Source: Rhizobium phaseoli
Lineage (GTDB): Bacteria; Pseudomonadota; Alphaproteobacteria; Rhizobiales; Rhizobiaceae
Direction: 5' to 3'
DNA: 64,000 bases
Assembly (NCBI RefSeq): GCF_003985125.1
Contig: NZ_ML133566.1
Location: 124,001-188,000 of the forward strand
The position numbers and the translations under genes are program-made. This document shows, piece after piece, positions 44,561 to 53,612 of this stretch; positions within the stretch are counted from its first letter, which is position 1, and the number at the start of each line of letters is the position of its first letter. Under the pieces are notes generated by a model. The model was not told where the DNA came from and ran no database searches. It saw only the letters and a program-made list of their open reading frames with translations.

Positions 44561-45904
44561 TCAGTGTGTCCCGCTGCCCATCAGCCGATGGCGCAGTGCG
44601 TTGGAGGCGGCGTCAAAGAGGAAGACGACGATGAGGATCAGAATCACCATATAGGCGACGTTTTCCCAGTTGGCGTTGGTGCGCATGGCCTCCCAGAGTT
44701 TGAGGCCGATGCCACCCGCGCCGACGGCGCCGATGATGGTGGCGCCACGCACATTCGATTCCCACTGGTAGAGCGTCTGGCTGACGATGACAGGAACGAT
44801 CTGCGGCATAATGCCGTAACGATGGACGAGCACCGTCTGAGCGCCGGTCGATTGGATGCCTTCCCGCGGTTTGTTGTCGATGTTCTCGAGGCCTTCGGAA
44901 TAGAGCTTGCCGAGCGTGCCGGTCTCGGTGAGAAAGATCGCGCCGCTGCCGGCAAGCGGCCCGGGGCCGAAGGCGCGCGTCAGGAACAGCGCCCAGATCA
45001 GCATGTCGACCGAGCGCAGGAAATCGAAGAAGCGCTTCAGGACCTGGTTCAACAGCCGGTTCGGCGTGATGTTGCGCGCTGCCATGAAGGCAAGCGGGAA
45101 GGCGGCGAGCGCGCCGAGCAACGTTCCGAGGAAGGCCATGACGATCGTCTGGAAGAGCTTGGTCCAGATGTCGCCGTGCTGCCATTCGCTGTTGTTCCAG
45201 ATGTCGTCGAAGGCGAGCGACAGGTTGGACTGGTCGGGCTTGATGCGCGGGCCGGAGACGATGAGGCCGATGACCTCGCTTGCCGGCTTGTCGAAGAAGG
45301 ACGACTGCGTGTCAAAGACGAAATTTGCCCAGCCGATGAAGCGTTTGCGGATCTTCACCCGGTCGACAGAAATGCTGACATCGCCGGCAAAGCCGAGATC
45401 GGCGAGCGCGTTGTCGTCATAGACGGTCATCCAGGCGGGCACCGGTCCGACGACCTTCGGCGCGCCGCTCGAAACGTCGACGTGCACGCTGACGCCATGC
45501 GCCGTGACGATCGTCTCGCTCTTCGAGACGGTGACGGCGCGGCCGGTGCCGCTGACGGCAACGCTGATGCTGCCATCGGGATTGTCGACCACCCAGTCCG
45601 GGTGCGGATTGTCGCCGAGCGGCGAAAAGCGGGGATAACGCACCTCGATCGTGCCGTCGTCCTGAATGCGGAATTCCGGTTGAACGTCGTAGCTCACCCA
45701 TTGGCTGAGATAGATGCCGACGCGCTCCCAATGGGCCTCGGCGAAAAGCTTGGGCAGGTCGAAGAACCAGACGGCGTAAAGGCCGTAGAGCAGCGTCGCG
45801 ATGACAATCATCAGCCCGCCGAAACGCTGGCGGAACGAGCGGTGGAAATATTCCGGATAGCGCGCTTCGATTTCGTGCATGCGGTTGGCGTCGATCACCG
45901 TCAT
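44561..45904 (-). CDS. phnE: Phosphonate ABC transporter permease PhnE (long form)
   Basis: The protein has 447 residues, against roughly 260-320 for most PhnE. Helix 1 (residues 30-48) is followed by a hydrophilic region of about 200 residues (50-245) containing DDGTIEVRYPRFSPLG and SISVAVSGTGRAVTVS, likely folded in the periplasm. The standard permease core (IVMAFLGTLLGALAAFP onward) has the EAA-like loop and GAVGAGGIGLKLWEAM. It starts 7 bp after the other phnE. Confidence 0.92.
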   Translation of the reverse strand: MTVIDANRMHEIEARYPEYFHRSFRQRFGGLMIVIATLLYGLYAVWFFDLPKLFAEAHWERVGIYLSQWVSYDVQPEFRIQDDGTIEVRYPRFSPLGDNPHPDWVVDNPDGSISVAVSGTGRAVTVSKSETIVTAHGVSVHVDVSSGAPKVVGPVPAWMTVYDDNALADLGFAGDVSISVDRVKIRKRFIGWANFVFDTQSSFFDKPASEVIGLIVSGPRIKPDQSNLSLAFDDIWNNSEWQHGDIWTKLFQTIVMAFLGTLLGALAAFPLAFMAARNITPNRLLNQVLKRFFDFLRSVDMLIWALFLTRAFGPGPLAGSGAIFLTETGTLGKLYSEGLENIDNKPREGIQSTGAQTVLVHRYGIMPQIVPVIVSQTLYQWESNVRGATIIGAVGAGGIGLKLWEAMRTNANWENVAYMVILILIVVFLFDAASNALRHRLMGSGTH

Positions 45905-45911
45905 GGCGGCC

Positions 45912-46871
45912 TCAATGTTGCAGAAGGAAGGCGTGCTCGCCGACGAGGCGGCGGCGCAGCCATGCGGAGAACTGGTCGACGGCGACGATCGTCACGAACA
46001 GCAGCAGAACGAGCGCCATCGTCTTGGCGCCGAAGCCGCGCGAGATCGACAGCTTCAGCTCCTCGCCGATGCCGCCGCCGCCGACGGCGCCGATAATGGT
46101 CGAGGCGCGCACGTTGATCTCGAGACGGAGCAGCGCATAGGAGGTGAAATTCGGCAGCACCTGCGGCAGGGCAGCGAAGCGCGCCCGCTCCCACCAGTTG
46201 GCGCCGACGGCCTTCATGCCCTCATGCGGTTTCATGTCGATATTTTCGGCCACCTCGTAGAAGAGTTTGCCGAGCGCACCTGTTGTGTGCAGGGTGATAG
46301 CGATGATGGCGGCGACCGGTCCGATCGACAGGATCGCCGAAAACAGGCCGGCGATGACGATCTCGGGGAAGGCGCGCAGGAATTCCATCAGGCGCTTGGT
46401 GAAGATGCGCAGCGGCCATGAACGCGTCAGGTTGCGCGCGGCAAAGAAGCTTAAGGGAACGGCAAAGACAAAGGCGATGAGCGTCGAAAGCAGTGCCACG
46501 TTGATCGTGACGATCATCAGCTCGAAATATTCGGGAATGTAGAAGGCGCCCCAGACGTAGACACGGCCCTTGTCGAAATTGAATTCCTCGCCGCCCTTGT
46601 CATTGACGCTCGCTATGTCGAACAGCGCGCGCCAGACGTCGTTCCAGTCCTTGGGAATGAGCCAGCTCAGGAAGTCGAAAAGATGCGGCAGGCGGTCGAA
46701 GAAATGGCCGGCATTGCTCTCGTCGGCGAAGCGGACGGAGCTGACGAAAGCCGCGATGAGGATCACCAGGCCGAGCACGGTGTAGAAGCGGCGCTTGGCG
46801 ACCATCCGGCCCCAGGCGGTGCCGATCTCCTCAGTGCTCTGCAAGTGCGGCAGTGTATCGGCAATAGTCAT
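45912..46871 (-). CDS. phnE: Phosphonate ABC transporter permease PhnE
   Basis: The protein has 319 residues: about six membrane helices, with a moderate periplasmic segment after helix 1 (AFVSSVRFADESNAGHFFDR). The typical permease ending is STIIGAVGGGGIGEELKLSI. It pairs with the adjoining long PhnE to form a heterodimeric channel, as in S. meliloti phoE/phoT. It lies 65 bp after phnD. Confidence 0.93.
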   Translation of the reverse strand: MTIADTLPHLQSTEEIGTAWGRMVAKRRFYTVLGLVILIAAFVSSVRFADESNAGHFFDRLPHLFDFLSWLIPKDWNDVWRALFDIASVNDKGGEEFNFDKGRVYVWGAFYIPEYFELMIVTINVALLSTLIAFVFAVPLSFFAARNLTRSWPLRIFTKRLMEFLRAFPEIVIAGLFSAILSIGPVAAIIAITLHTTGALGKLFYEVAENIDMKPHEGMKAVGANWWERARFAALPQVLPNFTSYALLRLEINVRASTIIGAVGGGGIGEELKLSISRGFGAKTMALVLLLFVTIVAVDQFSAWLRRRLVGEHAFLLQH

Positions 46872-46936
46872 GGACGCCCCGCCCGGTTACAAAGAAAGGG
46901 CGGCCGTTTCCAGCCGCCCAGCATTCCAAAGGCCGA

Positions 46937-47842
46937 TCAGCCGCCGATGGCAGCTTTGCGGACTTCGACAACAGTGTTGTAGAACTCGTGCTTGACGGGG
47001 GCGTAGCCCTTGTAATCACCGCCTTCGACGGCTGCGAAGCACTTGTGATCCTTTTCCGGCAACGCGGTGAAGAAGGCTGCGAGCTTCGTCTGCCATTCTT
47101 CGCCAAGCGCGTTGCGAACGACGAGCGGGCCGTTCGGGATCAGCGGCGAACGCCAGACTTCAACCAGCTTGTTCGGATCGACGGCGCCCTTGTCGACTTC
47201 CTTGCGGAAGGTGCCGGAGGTATAGCCGTCCTTGAAATCGCCGATGCCCGAGGAGTCGTCAACGGCAACGTCGACCTTGCCGTCATAGGCGGCGAGAAGG
47301 TTGTTCTCATGGCCGCCGTTGAACTGCGTCGAGGCGAAGAACTTGTCGTTCGGCATGCCCGTATCCTTCGGGATCTGCGTCAGCGGAACGAGATAGCCCG
47401 AGGTGGAATCCGGATCGGCATAGCCGAGCTTCTTGCCCTTGGCGTCCTGGATGGTCTTGATGCCGGAGGACTTCAGCGCCAGGCCGATCGAGTGGTAGCC
47501 CGTCGAGCCGTCCTTCTGCTGCGTCGTCAGGATCGGCGTAACCGCCTTCGGATCCTTGATGTAGACGGCTGCGTAGCCGGAAGCGCCGAGTTCGGCGAAG
47601 TCGAGCGTGCCGCCGAGCAGGCCCTGGATGACGCCGTCATAATCGGCGGCCGGGAACAGTGACACCTTCTCGAAGCCGAATTCCTGCTTCAGGTGGTCGG
47701 CGAGGCAGGCATAGTTGCGCAGGCGGTCGGTTTCGTTTTCACCGCCGAGGATGCCGATGCGGAATTCCTTGAGGTCTGCGGCATTGGCGGCGCCGGCGAG
47801 CGCAAACAGCGCCGTTGCCGCAAAGAGTGCTTTCTTCAACAT
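46937..47842 (-). CDS. phnD: Phosphonate-binding periplasmic protein PhnD
   Basis: The protein has 301 residues with signal peptide KALFAATALFALAGAANA, followed by the phosphonate-binding fold: LKEFRIGILGGENETDRLRN, GFEKVSLFPAADYDGVIQGL and DPDSTSGYLVPL. It delivers phosphonate, and perhaps phosphate or phosphite, to the PhnE channel. Preceded by phnC, 87 bp away. Confidence 0.93.
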   Translation of the reverse strand: MLKKALFAATALFALAGAANAADLKEFRIGILGGENETDRLRNYACLADHLKQEFGFEKVSLFPAADYDGVIQGLLGGTLDFAELGASGYAAVYIKDPKAVTPILTTQQKDGSTGYHSIGLALKSSGIKTIQDAKGKKLGYADPDSTSGYLVPLTQIPKDTGMPNDKFFASTQFNGGHENNLLAAYDGKVDVAVDDSSGIGDFKDGYTSGTFRKEVDKGAVDPNKLVEVWRSPLIPNGPLVVRNALGEEWQTKLAAFFTALPEKDHKCFAAVEGGDYKGYAPVKHEFYNTVVEVRKAAIGG

Positions 47843-47929
47843 GCGTTCTCTCCTATTGACCGGTGTCCCCGGCTTTCCGTTACGAAGAAGTGTGCCCTTG
47901 ACGCGGGCTTTCGATCGCGGCCGCCTCGC

Positions 47930-48778
47930 TCAGAGGCCGGCCAGCGCCAGCGGTTGGATGCCGGCGGATTGATTGTCTGACCGCTCGGGAGCGAGATTGA
48001 TCGATGTCGAGGTCATCGTTTCGTCGATGCCGGCGCCATCCTTATCCGTTCCGTAGATTGCCTTCACCGTGTCGGCGGTCAGCTCCGACGGCTTGCCGTC
48101 GAAGACGACGCGGCCGCCGGCCATGCCGACGATACGCTCACAATAGTTGCGGGCGGTATCGAGCGTGTGGAGGTTGGTGATGACGGTGATGCCTTCGCGC
48201 TCGTTGATGTCGCGCAGCGCATCCATGACGATCTTGGCGTTCAGCGGATCGAGCGAGGCGATCGGCTCGTCGGCGAGCACCATCTTTGGGTTCTGCATCA
48301 GTGCGCGGGCGATCGCCACGCGTTGCTGTTGTCCGCCGGAAAGCGTGCCGGCCGCCTGCAGCGCCGTCTGCTCGATGCCGAGGCGTTCGAGGGCTGCGAT
48401 CGCGTGCACGCGTTCCTCGCGGGTGAAGATGTTGAGCAGGCTCAGAAGCGTCGAGCGGTGATTGAGGCGGCCGAGCATGACATTGGTGAGAACGTCGAGG
48501 CGCGGCACCAGGTTGAACTGCTGGAAGATCATCGCGCAGTCGCGCTGCCAGTTGCGCAACGCCCGGCCGTGAAGTCCGGAGACCTCGACGCCGGCGAAAT
48601 GGATGGAGCCGGAGCTCGGCTCCTGAAGCCGGTTGATCATGCGCAGCAGCGTCGACTTGCCGGCGCCGGAGCGGCCGATGATGCCGACCATCTGGCCTTG
48701 GGGAATGGTGAGCGTGACGGTGTCGACGGCGAGCTTCTTTCCGAAACGGCGGGTGACATCCTTCAGCTCGAACATCAT
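47930..48778 (-). CDS. phnC: Phosphonate ABC transporter ATP-binding protein
   Basis: The protein has 282 residues from ATG at 48778 (AAGGGAAG upstream). Walker [10 protein letters not shown] (about 34-42), signature [15 protein letters not shown] near 148 and Walker [12 protein letters not shown] near 170. A non-conserved C-terminal tail of about 40 residues ([20 protein letters not shown]). It starts the phnCDEE transport unit; a possible Pho box lies upstream (48841-48867). Confidence 0.93.
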   Translation of the reverse strand: MMFELKDVTRRFGKKLAVDTVTLTIPQGQMVGIIGRSGAGKSTLLRMINRLQEPSSGSIHFAGVEVSGLHGRALRNWQRDCAMIFQQFNLVPRLDVLTNVMLGRLNHRSTLLSLLNIFTREERVHAIAALERLGIEQTALQAAGTLSGGQQQRVAIARALMQNPKMVLADEPIASLDPLNAKIVMDALRDINEREGITVITNLHTLDTARNYCERIVGMAGGRVVFDGKPSELTADTVKAIYGTDKDGAGIDETMTSTSINLAPERSDNQSAGIQPLALAGL

Positions 48779-48840
48779 GCTCTTCCCTTGCACTCCAGGC
48801 CTTGGTCAGCATCGCATTAGTCCCGCTTCATGAACCTCAA

Positions 48841-48867
48841 ATGTCATATTTGTGTAGTTCGTGTCAC
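48841..48867. promoter_or_regulatory. Possible Pho box upstream of phnC
   Basis: ATGTCAT (48841-48847), GTGTAGT (48852-48858) and GTGTCAC (48861-48867) resemble PhoB heptads of the CTGTCAT type, the first two at the expected 11-bp period. It is 63 bp before the phnC start. The match is imperfect. Confidence 0.4.
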
Positions 48868-48892
48868 AATTCTCCGTGCCTATATCGGAGGT

Positions 48893-49510
48893 TTAGCCAC
48901 CATATCTTGCCAGGAAATCTTCCGCGCTCAGGTTGCGAAAATCCTGCAACGCCTGGCGCAGAAGGTCATGGTCCCAGTCCCACCAGGCAAGCCTGTCCAT
49001 GCGCTCGCCGACTGCTTTCGGAAAGCGCTCGCGGATTAATTTAGCCGGCACACCGCCGACGATCGAGTAGGCGGCGACATTCTTCGAAACGACGGCGCCG
49101 GCGCCGATCACCGCGCCGTTGCCGACGCTGACGCCCGGCAGGATCGTCGCCCCATGGCCGATCCAAACGTCGTTGCCGATCGTCACGCGGTTTGCGCGCC
49201 GCCAGGCGAAGAAGTCTTCCTCCATATCGCCGTCCGGCCAGTAGTCGGCGGCGCGATAGGTGAAATGATGCAGCGTCGCGCGCCAGGTCGGGTGATTGGT
49301 GGCGTTGATGCGCACGGCGGCGGCGATATTGACGAACTTGCCGATCGTCGCGCACCAGACGGAGCCGTCCTGCATGATGTAGGAATAGTCACCGAAGGTT
49401 ACCTCGTTGATGCGGCAGCGCTCGGAAACCTCCGTATAGCGTCCGAAGCTGGACTCGCTGACGGAAGCTGTCTCGTGGACATAGGGTTCAATGCCCAGCC
49501 TGCGGCTCAT
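48893..49510 (-). CDS. Hexapeptide-repeat acetyltransferase in the phn cluster
   Basis: The protein has 205 residues with left-handed beta-helix hexapeptide repeats (VTIGNDVWIGHGATILPGVS, GNGAVIGAGAVVSKNVAAYS) like chloramphenicol/xenobiotic acetyltransferases. Such genes recur in rhizobial phn operons; it may acetylate aminophosphonates as PhnO does with a different fold, but that is inference. It overlaps the phnL end by 23 bp. Confidence 0.88.
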   Translation of the reverse strand: MSRRLGIEPYVHETASVSESSFGRYTEVSERCRINEVTFGDYSYIMQDGSVWCATIGKFVNIAAAVRINATNHPTWRATLHHFTYRAADYWPDGDMEEDFFAWRRANRVTIGNDVWIGHGATILPGVSVGNGAVIGAGAVVSKNVAAYSIVGGVPAKLIRERFPKAVGERMDRLAWWDWDHDLLRQALQDFRNLSAEDFLARYGG

Positions 49511-50210
49511 GCGGCGATCTTTCTTGGAACTGCTGGACGTCGAGAATGCGGTCGGCGACGGCTTCGCGCACTTCCTCGTCGTGGAAGATGCCGAGAAGGG
49601 CGACGCCGGCCCGCTTCTTTTCCGAAATCATCTCGACGACGACGGCGCGGTTGCGGGCATCGAGCGAGGCGGTGGGTTCATCGAGAAGCAGAATCGTGTG
49701 GTCGGTGATGAAGCCGCGGGCAATGTTGACGCGTTGCTGTTCGCCGCCGGAGAAGGTGGCGGGCGGAAGCTGCCAGAGCGCCTCCGGCAGATTGAGCCTG
49801 GCAAGCAGGGCGCCCGCCTTCTCCCGGGCTGCGCCGGCTGCCTCGCCACGCGCCACCAGCGGTTCCGCCACCACGTCGATTGCCGCGACGCGCGGCACGG
49901 TGCGCAGGAATTGGCTGACATAGCCGAGCGTATTGCGCCGCACATTGAGCACGGTGCGCGGATCGGCGGCGGCGAGATCGACGACGCGCCCGTCGTGGCG
50001 GATGAGGATCTGGCCGGTATCGAGGGCGTAATTGCCGTAGATCATCTTGAGCAGCGAGCTCTTTCCGATGCCCGACGGGCCGCCGAGCACGACGCATTCG
50101 CCTGACGCGACCGAGAAGGCGACATCGGAGACGACGGGCAGCCGGATGCCGTCGCGCAGGTGCATGGTGAAGCTCTTCGAGACTTCGGAAACGACGAGAG
50201 GCGTTGGCAT
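49488..50210 (-). CDS. phnL: C-P lyase ABC protein PhnL
   Basis: PhnL is an ABC-type ATPase of the C-P lyase complex, not a transporter. The protein has 240 residues with Walker A GGPSGIGKSS (about 37-46), signature FSGGEQQRVNIARG near 145 and Walker B LLLDEPTASLD near 170. It follows phnK with a 37-bp gap. Confidence 0.93.
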   Translation of the reverse strand: MPTPLVVSEVSKSFTMHLRDGIRLPVVSDVAFSVASGECVVLGGPSGIGKSSLLKMIYGNYALDTGQILIRHDGRVVDLAAADPRTVLNVRRNTLGYVSQFLRTVPRVAAIDVVAEPLVARGEAAGAAREKAGALLARLNLPEALWQLPPATFSGGEQQRVNIARGFITDHTILLLDEPTASLDARNRAVVVEMISEKKRAGVALLGIFHDEEVREAVADRILDVQQFQERSPHEPQAGH

Positions 50211-50247
50211 GATGTCTTCTTCCCTGGTTTTGGACCTGCAGTGGCGC

Positions 50248-51024
50248 TCAGACCTGCAGGATCGAGGAAACGAGCAGTTGCGTGTAGGGTTCGCGCGGAT
50301 CGTCGAGCACCCGGTCGGTGAGCCCGTGTTCGATGACGTAGCCGTCCTTCATCACCATCATGCGGTGCGACAGAAGCCGGGCGACGGCGAGATCGTGGGT
50401 GACGATGATGGCCGAGAGGCTGAGATCGTTGACGAGGCCGCGCACGAGATCGAGCAGGCGCGCCTGCACCGAGACGTCGAGGCCGCCGGTCGGCTCGTCC
50501 ATGAAGACCAGGCGCGGGCCGGTGACGAGGTTGCGGGCGATCTGCAAGCGCTGGCGCATGCCGCCGGAAAAGGCCCGCGGCTGGTCGTCGATGCGGTCGG
50601 CATCGATCTCGACGCGTTCCAGCCAGTCTATCGCCGAGGCGCGGATCTTGCCGTAGTGCCGGTCGCCGATCGCCATGAGGCGCTCGCCGACATTGGCGCC
50701 GGCGGAAACCGTCATGCGCAGGCCATCGGCCGGGTTCTGGTGCACGAAGCCCCAGTCGGTGCGCATCAGGAAGCGGCGCTCGGCCTCGTTCATATGGTAG
50801 AGGTCGCGGTAGGTGCCGTCGCGCATGTGGTATTCGACACCGCCGCTGGTCGGCATCAGCCGGGTGGAGATGCAGTTCAGCAGCGTCGTCTTGCCCGAGC
50901 CGGATTCGCCGACGATGGCGAGCACTTCGCCGGGCCAGAGCTCGAAGGACACATTGCGGCAGCCGATGCGGTTGCCATAGAACTTCGAGAGGTCGTTGAC
51001 TTTGAGGAGCGGCGTTTCGGTCAT
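50248..51024 (-). CDS. phnK: C-P lyase ABC protein PhnK
   Basis: PhnK binds the PhnGHIJ core and supports turnover. The protein has 258 residues from MTETPLLKVNDLSKFYGNRI. Walker A GESGSGKTT (about 39-47), signature FSGGMRQRLQIARNL near 153 and Walker B VFMDEPTGGLD near 176. The start overlaps the phnJ stop by 4 bp. Confidence 0.94.
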   Translation of the reverse strand: MTETPLLKVNDLSKFYGNRIGCRNVSFELWPGEVLAIVGESGSGKTTLLNCISTRLMPTSGGVEYHMRDGTYRDLYHMNEAERRFLMRTDWGFVHQNPADGLRMTVSAGANVGERLMAIGDRHYGKIRASAIDWLERVEIDADRIDDQPRAFSGGMRQRLQIARNLVTGPRLVFMDEPTGGLDVSVQARLLDLVRGLVNDLSLSAIIVTHDLAVARLLSHRMMVMKDGYVIEHGLTDRVLDDPREPYTQLLVSSILQV

Positions 51025-51896
51025 TCTGCAGCCTCCCGGGCCAGCATCTCGCCGGCATGCCCATGTGCCCGGCGGTCTTCGCAATGATCGGTGTCGGAGC
51101 AGACGAACATGCGCCCGCCCTTGTCGTCGAGGATCACCTCGTCCAGGTAGACATCCTCGGCGCCACACAGCGCGCAGGGCTTGCCGAAGCGCTGGATTTC
51201 GAAGGGATGGTCTTCGAAATCAAGGCTGACGACGTCGGTATAGGGCGGCACGGCATAGATGCGCTTTTCGCGGCCGGCGCCAAAAAGCTGGAGCGCTTCC
51301 GACTTATGCATCTTGGGATTATCGAATTTCGGGGTCGGCGAGGGATCCATGACGTAGCGGCCGTGAACCTTGACCGGATAGGCATAGGTCGTGGCGATGC
51401 GGCCGTTGCGGGCGATATCCTCGTAGAGCTTCACGTGCATGAGGCCGTATTCTTCCAGCGCATGCATTTTGCGCGTCTCGGTCTCGCGCGGCTCGAGGAA
51501 GCGCAGCGGCTCGGGGATCGGCACCTGGTAGACGAGCACCTGGCCGGCCTTGAGCCTTTCCTCGGGGATGCGGTGGCGCGTCTGGATGATCGTCGCCTCG
51601 CCTGTGTGCGTCGTCACCGCGACATTGGCGACCTTCTGGAAGAAGGCGCGGATGGAAACGGCGTTGGTCGTATCGTCGGCGCCCTGGTCGATGACCTTCA
51701 GCACGTCATCGGGTCCGATGATCGAGGCCGTCACCTGCACGCCGCCGGTGCCCCAGCCGTAGGGCATCGGCATTTCGCGCGAGGCGAAGGGCACCTGATA
51801 GCCGGGGATGGCGATCGCCTTCAGGATGGCGCGGCGGATCATCCGCTTGGTCTGTTCGTCGAGATAGGCGAAATTGTAGCTGGCCAGATCGCTCAT
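51021..51896 (-). CDS. phnJ: C-P lyase radical SAM subunit PhnJ
   Basis: PhnJ cleaves the carbon-phosphorus bond by radical SAM chemistry to release methane (or alkane) and 5-phosphoribosyl 1,2-cyclic phosphate. The protein has 291 residues. The essential cysteines are at 241, 244, 266 and 272 (CALCGAE and VCSDTDHC), the same positions as in E. coli PhnJ, including the Cys proposed to form the thiyl radical. Overlaps phnI and phnK by 4 bp each. Confidence 0.97.
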   Translation of the reverse strand: MSDLASYNFAYLDEQTKRMIRRAILKAIAIPGYQVPFASREMPMPYGWGTGGVQVTASIIGPDDVLKVIDQGADDTTNAVSIRAFFQKVANVAVTTHTGEATIIQTRHRIPEERLKAGQVLVYQVPIPEPLRFLEPRETETRKMHALEEYGLMHVKLYEDIARNGRIATTYAYPVKVHGRYVMDPSPTPKFDNPKMHKSEALQLFGAGREKRIYAVPPYTDVVSLDFEDHPFEIQRFGKPCALCGAEDVYLDEVILDDKGGRMFVCSDTDHCEDRRAHGHAGEMLAREAAE

Positions 51897-52999
51897 TCGG
51901 CGGCTTCCTTCAAATCTTCGCCCCTGTTGCGGGCGGCTTCGAATTCACGGCGCATGCGGCGGACGAGATCGAGTTCGGCCTGGAAGTCCACATAATGCGG
52001 AAGCTTCAGATGCTCGACGAAGCCGGTCGCCTGGACGTTGTCGGAATGGGAGATGACGAATTCCTCGTCCTGGGCCGGCGCAGTGATATCCTCGCCGAGC
52101 TCTTCAGCCCGTAATGCGCGATCCACCAGCGACATCGCCATGGCCTTGCGCTCGCTCTGGCCGAAGACCAGGCCGTAGCCGCGGGTGAATTGCGGCGGTG
52201 CCTTGGCCGAACCCTTGAACTGGTTGACCATCTGGCATTCGGTGATCTGGATGACGCCGAGCGAGACGGCGAAGCCGAGTTCCGGCACGTCGAACTCCAC
52301 CTCGACCTCGCCGATGCGGATCTCGCCGGTGAAGGGATGGTTGCGGCCATAGCCGCGCTGGGTGGAATAACCGAGCGCCAGCAGAAAACCCTCGTCGCCG
52401 CGGGCGAGCGCCTGCAGGCGCAGATCGCGGCTCATCGGAAACTCCATCGGCTCGCGGGTCAGGTCGCCGACCTCGTGATCCTCCGGCATGTCGCCGTCGG
52501 CCTCGATCAGGCCTTCCTCGCCGAGAATTTCGGAGACGCGCATGACGCGGCCGGTCTCGGCGGCGCGCTGCGCGGGCGTCTCGACCGCCTCGTCGGTAAG
52601 CAGCGAGGGATCGAGCAGCCGGTGGGTATAGTCGAAGGTCGGCCCAAGAAGCTGGCCGCCCGGCAGATCCTTGTAGGTTGCCGAGATCCGCCGTTCGATC
52701 GTCATATCAGCCGTGTCGAGCGGCTTGGAATAACCGAAGCGCGGCAGCGTCGTGCGGTAGGCGCGCAGCAGGAAGATCGCCTCGATCATATCGCCGCGCG
52801 ACTGGCGGATGGCGAGCGCGGCGAGCGTGCGGTCGAAAAGCGAGGCCTCGGCCATGACGCGGTCGACGGCGAGCGCCAGCTGCGCGACGATCTGGTCGAT
52901 ACCGATCGCCGGCAGCGAACGGTCGCCGCGGCGGCGGTCGGCAAGCAGGCGATGGGCATTGGCGATGGCGGCCTCGCCGCCCTTGACGGCAACATACAT
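51893..52999 (-). CDS. phnI: C-P lyase subunit PhnI
   Basis: PhnI, with PhnG, H and L, displaces adenine from ATP with phosphonate to make the ribosyl triphosphate. The protein has 368 residues, the family length, from MYVAVKGGEAAIANAHRLLA. Typical sequence: LPRFGYSKPLDTADMTIERR and GYGLVFGQSERKAMAMSLVD. It overlaps phnJ by 4 bp and starts 4 bp after phnH. Confidence 0.95.
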   Translation of the reverse strand: MYVAVKGGEAAIANAHRLLADRRRGDRSLPAIGIDQIVAQLALAVDRVMAEASLFDRTLAALAIRQSRGDMIEAIFLLRAYRTTLPRFGYSKPLDTADMTIERRISATYKDLPGGQLLGPTFDYTHRLLDPSLLTDEAVETPAQRAAETGRVMRVSEILGEEGLIEADGDMPEDHEVGDLTREPMEFPMSRDLRLQALARGDEGFLLALGYSTQRGYGRNHPFTGEIRIGEVEVEFDVPELGFAVSLGVIQITECQMVNQFKGSAKAPPQFTRGYGLVFGQSERKAMAMSLVDRALRAEELGEDITAPAQDEEFVISHSDNVQATGFVEHLKLPHYVDFQAELDLVRRMRREFEAARNRGEDLKEAAE

Positions 53000-53003
53000 G
53001 AGC

Positions 53004-53612
53004 TCAGATCTCCGTTGCTGTGATCTTGGTGGTGCGCGGCAGGCAGAGGAAGCGCTCGGCCGAGGTCAGCACGATGTCGATGCCGCGCGGGAAAAGCGCG
53101 CGGTTCTCGGTCCAGAGCCGCAGGAAGGTATCTGGCAGCCCGACAGGCGCGATCTCAGTCACAGTCTGGATGCCGGGGCCGATCAGTGCCAGCCGGCGCC
53201 CACCCTCGAGTGCGGAAAGTTCGATGACGAGCGTCGTCGATCGGTCGGGATATTCCTGCGTGCCCGAGGCGAAGAGGCCGAAGGGGCAAAGCGTGGCACC
53301 GGCTTCCGTGAAGGCGAAGCGTGCCTCGGCCTTCTCCGTGGTCAGCGGCGCGCCGGCGTGGAAGCCGAGCCAGTCGGGCACGGCGGATTTCGCCAGCCCC
53401 TGAGAAAGCCAGACCGGCGTGTCGTGGTCGCAAAGCGTCAGCGCGATCGTGCCGGCGGCAATGCCGAGCGGTACAGGCGGCGCGACATCGGGCTGAACGG
53501 TCTGGATCGTACCGGGACGAGCCATGCCGTCCATCAGCAGCTTGAAGACGCTCTGGGCATGGAAGACCGGCTCGGCAAAGCCGCCGGTCAAGGCTTCCGT
53601 CTTGAAACCCAT
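53004..53612 (-). CDS. phnH: C-P lyase subunit PhnH
   Basis: PhnH is a structural subunit of the PhnGHIJ core. The protein has 202 residues from MGFKTEALTGGFAEPVFHAQ. Family-typical SVFKLLMDGMARPGTIQTVQ and the ending PRGIDIVLTSAERFLCLPRT. The start overlaps the phnG stop by one base. Confidence 0.94.
   Translation of the reverse strand: MGFKTEALTGGFAEPVFHAQSVFKLLMDGMARPGTIQTVQPDVAPPVPLGIAAGTIALTLCDHDTPVWLSQGLAKSAVPDWLGFHAGAPLTTEKAEARFAFTEAGATLCPFGLFASGTQEYPDRSTTLVIELSALEGGRRLALIGPGIQTVTEIAPVGLPDTFLRLWTENRALFPRGIDIVLTSAERFLCLPRTTKITATEI

Noticed and set aside
44564..46096. Plus-strand ORF (510 codons) across the phnE genes
   Set aside because: Shadow of two clear membrane permeases.
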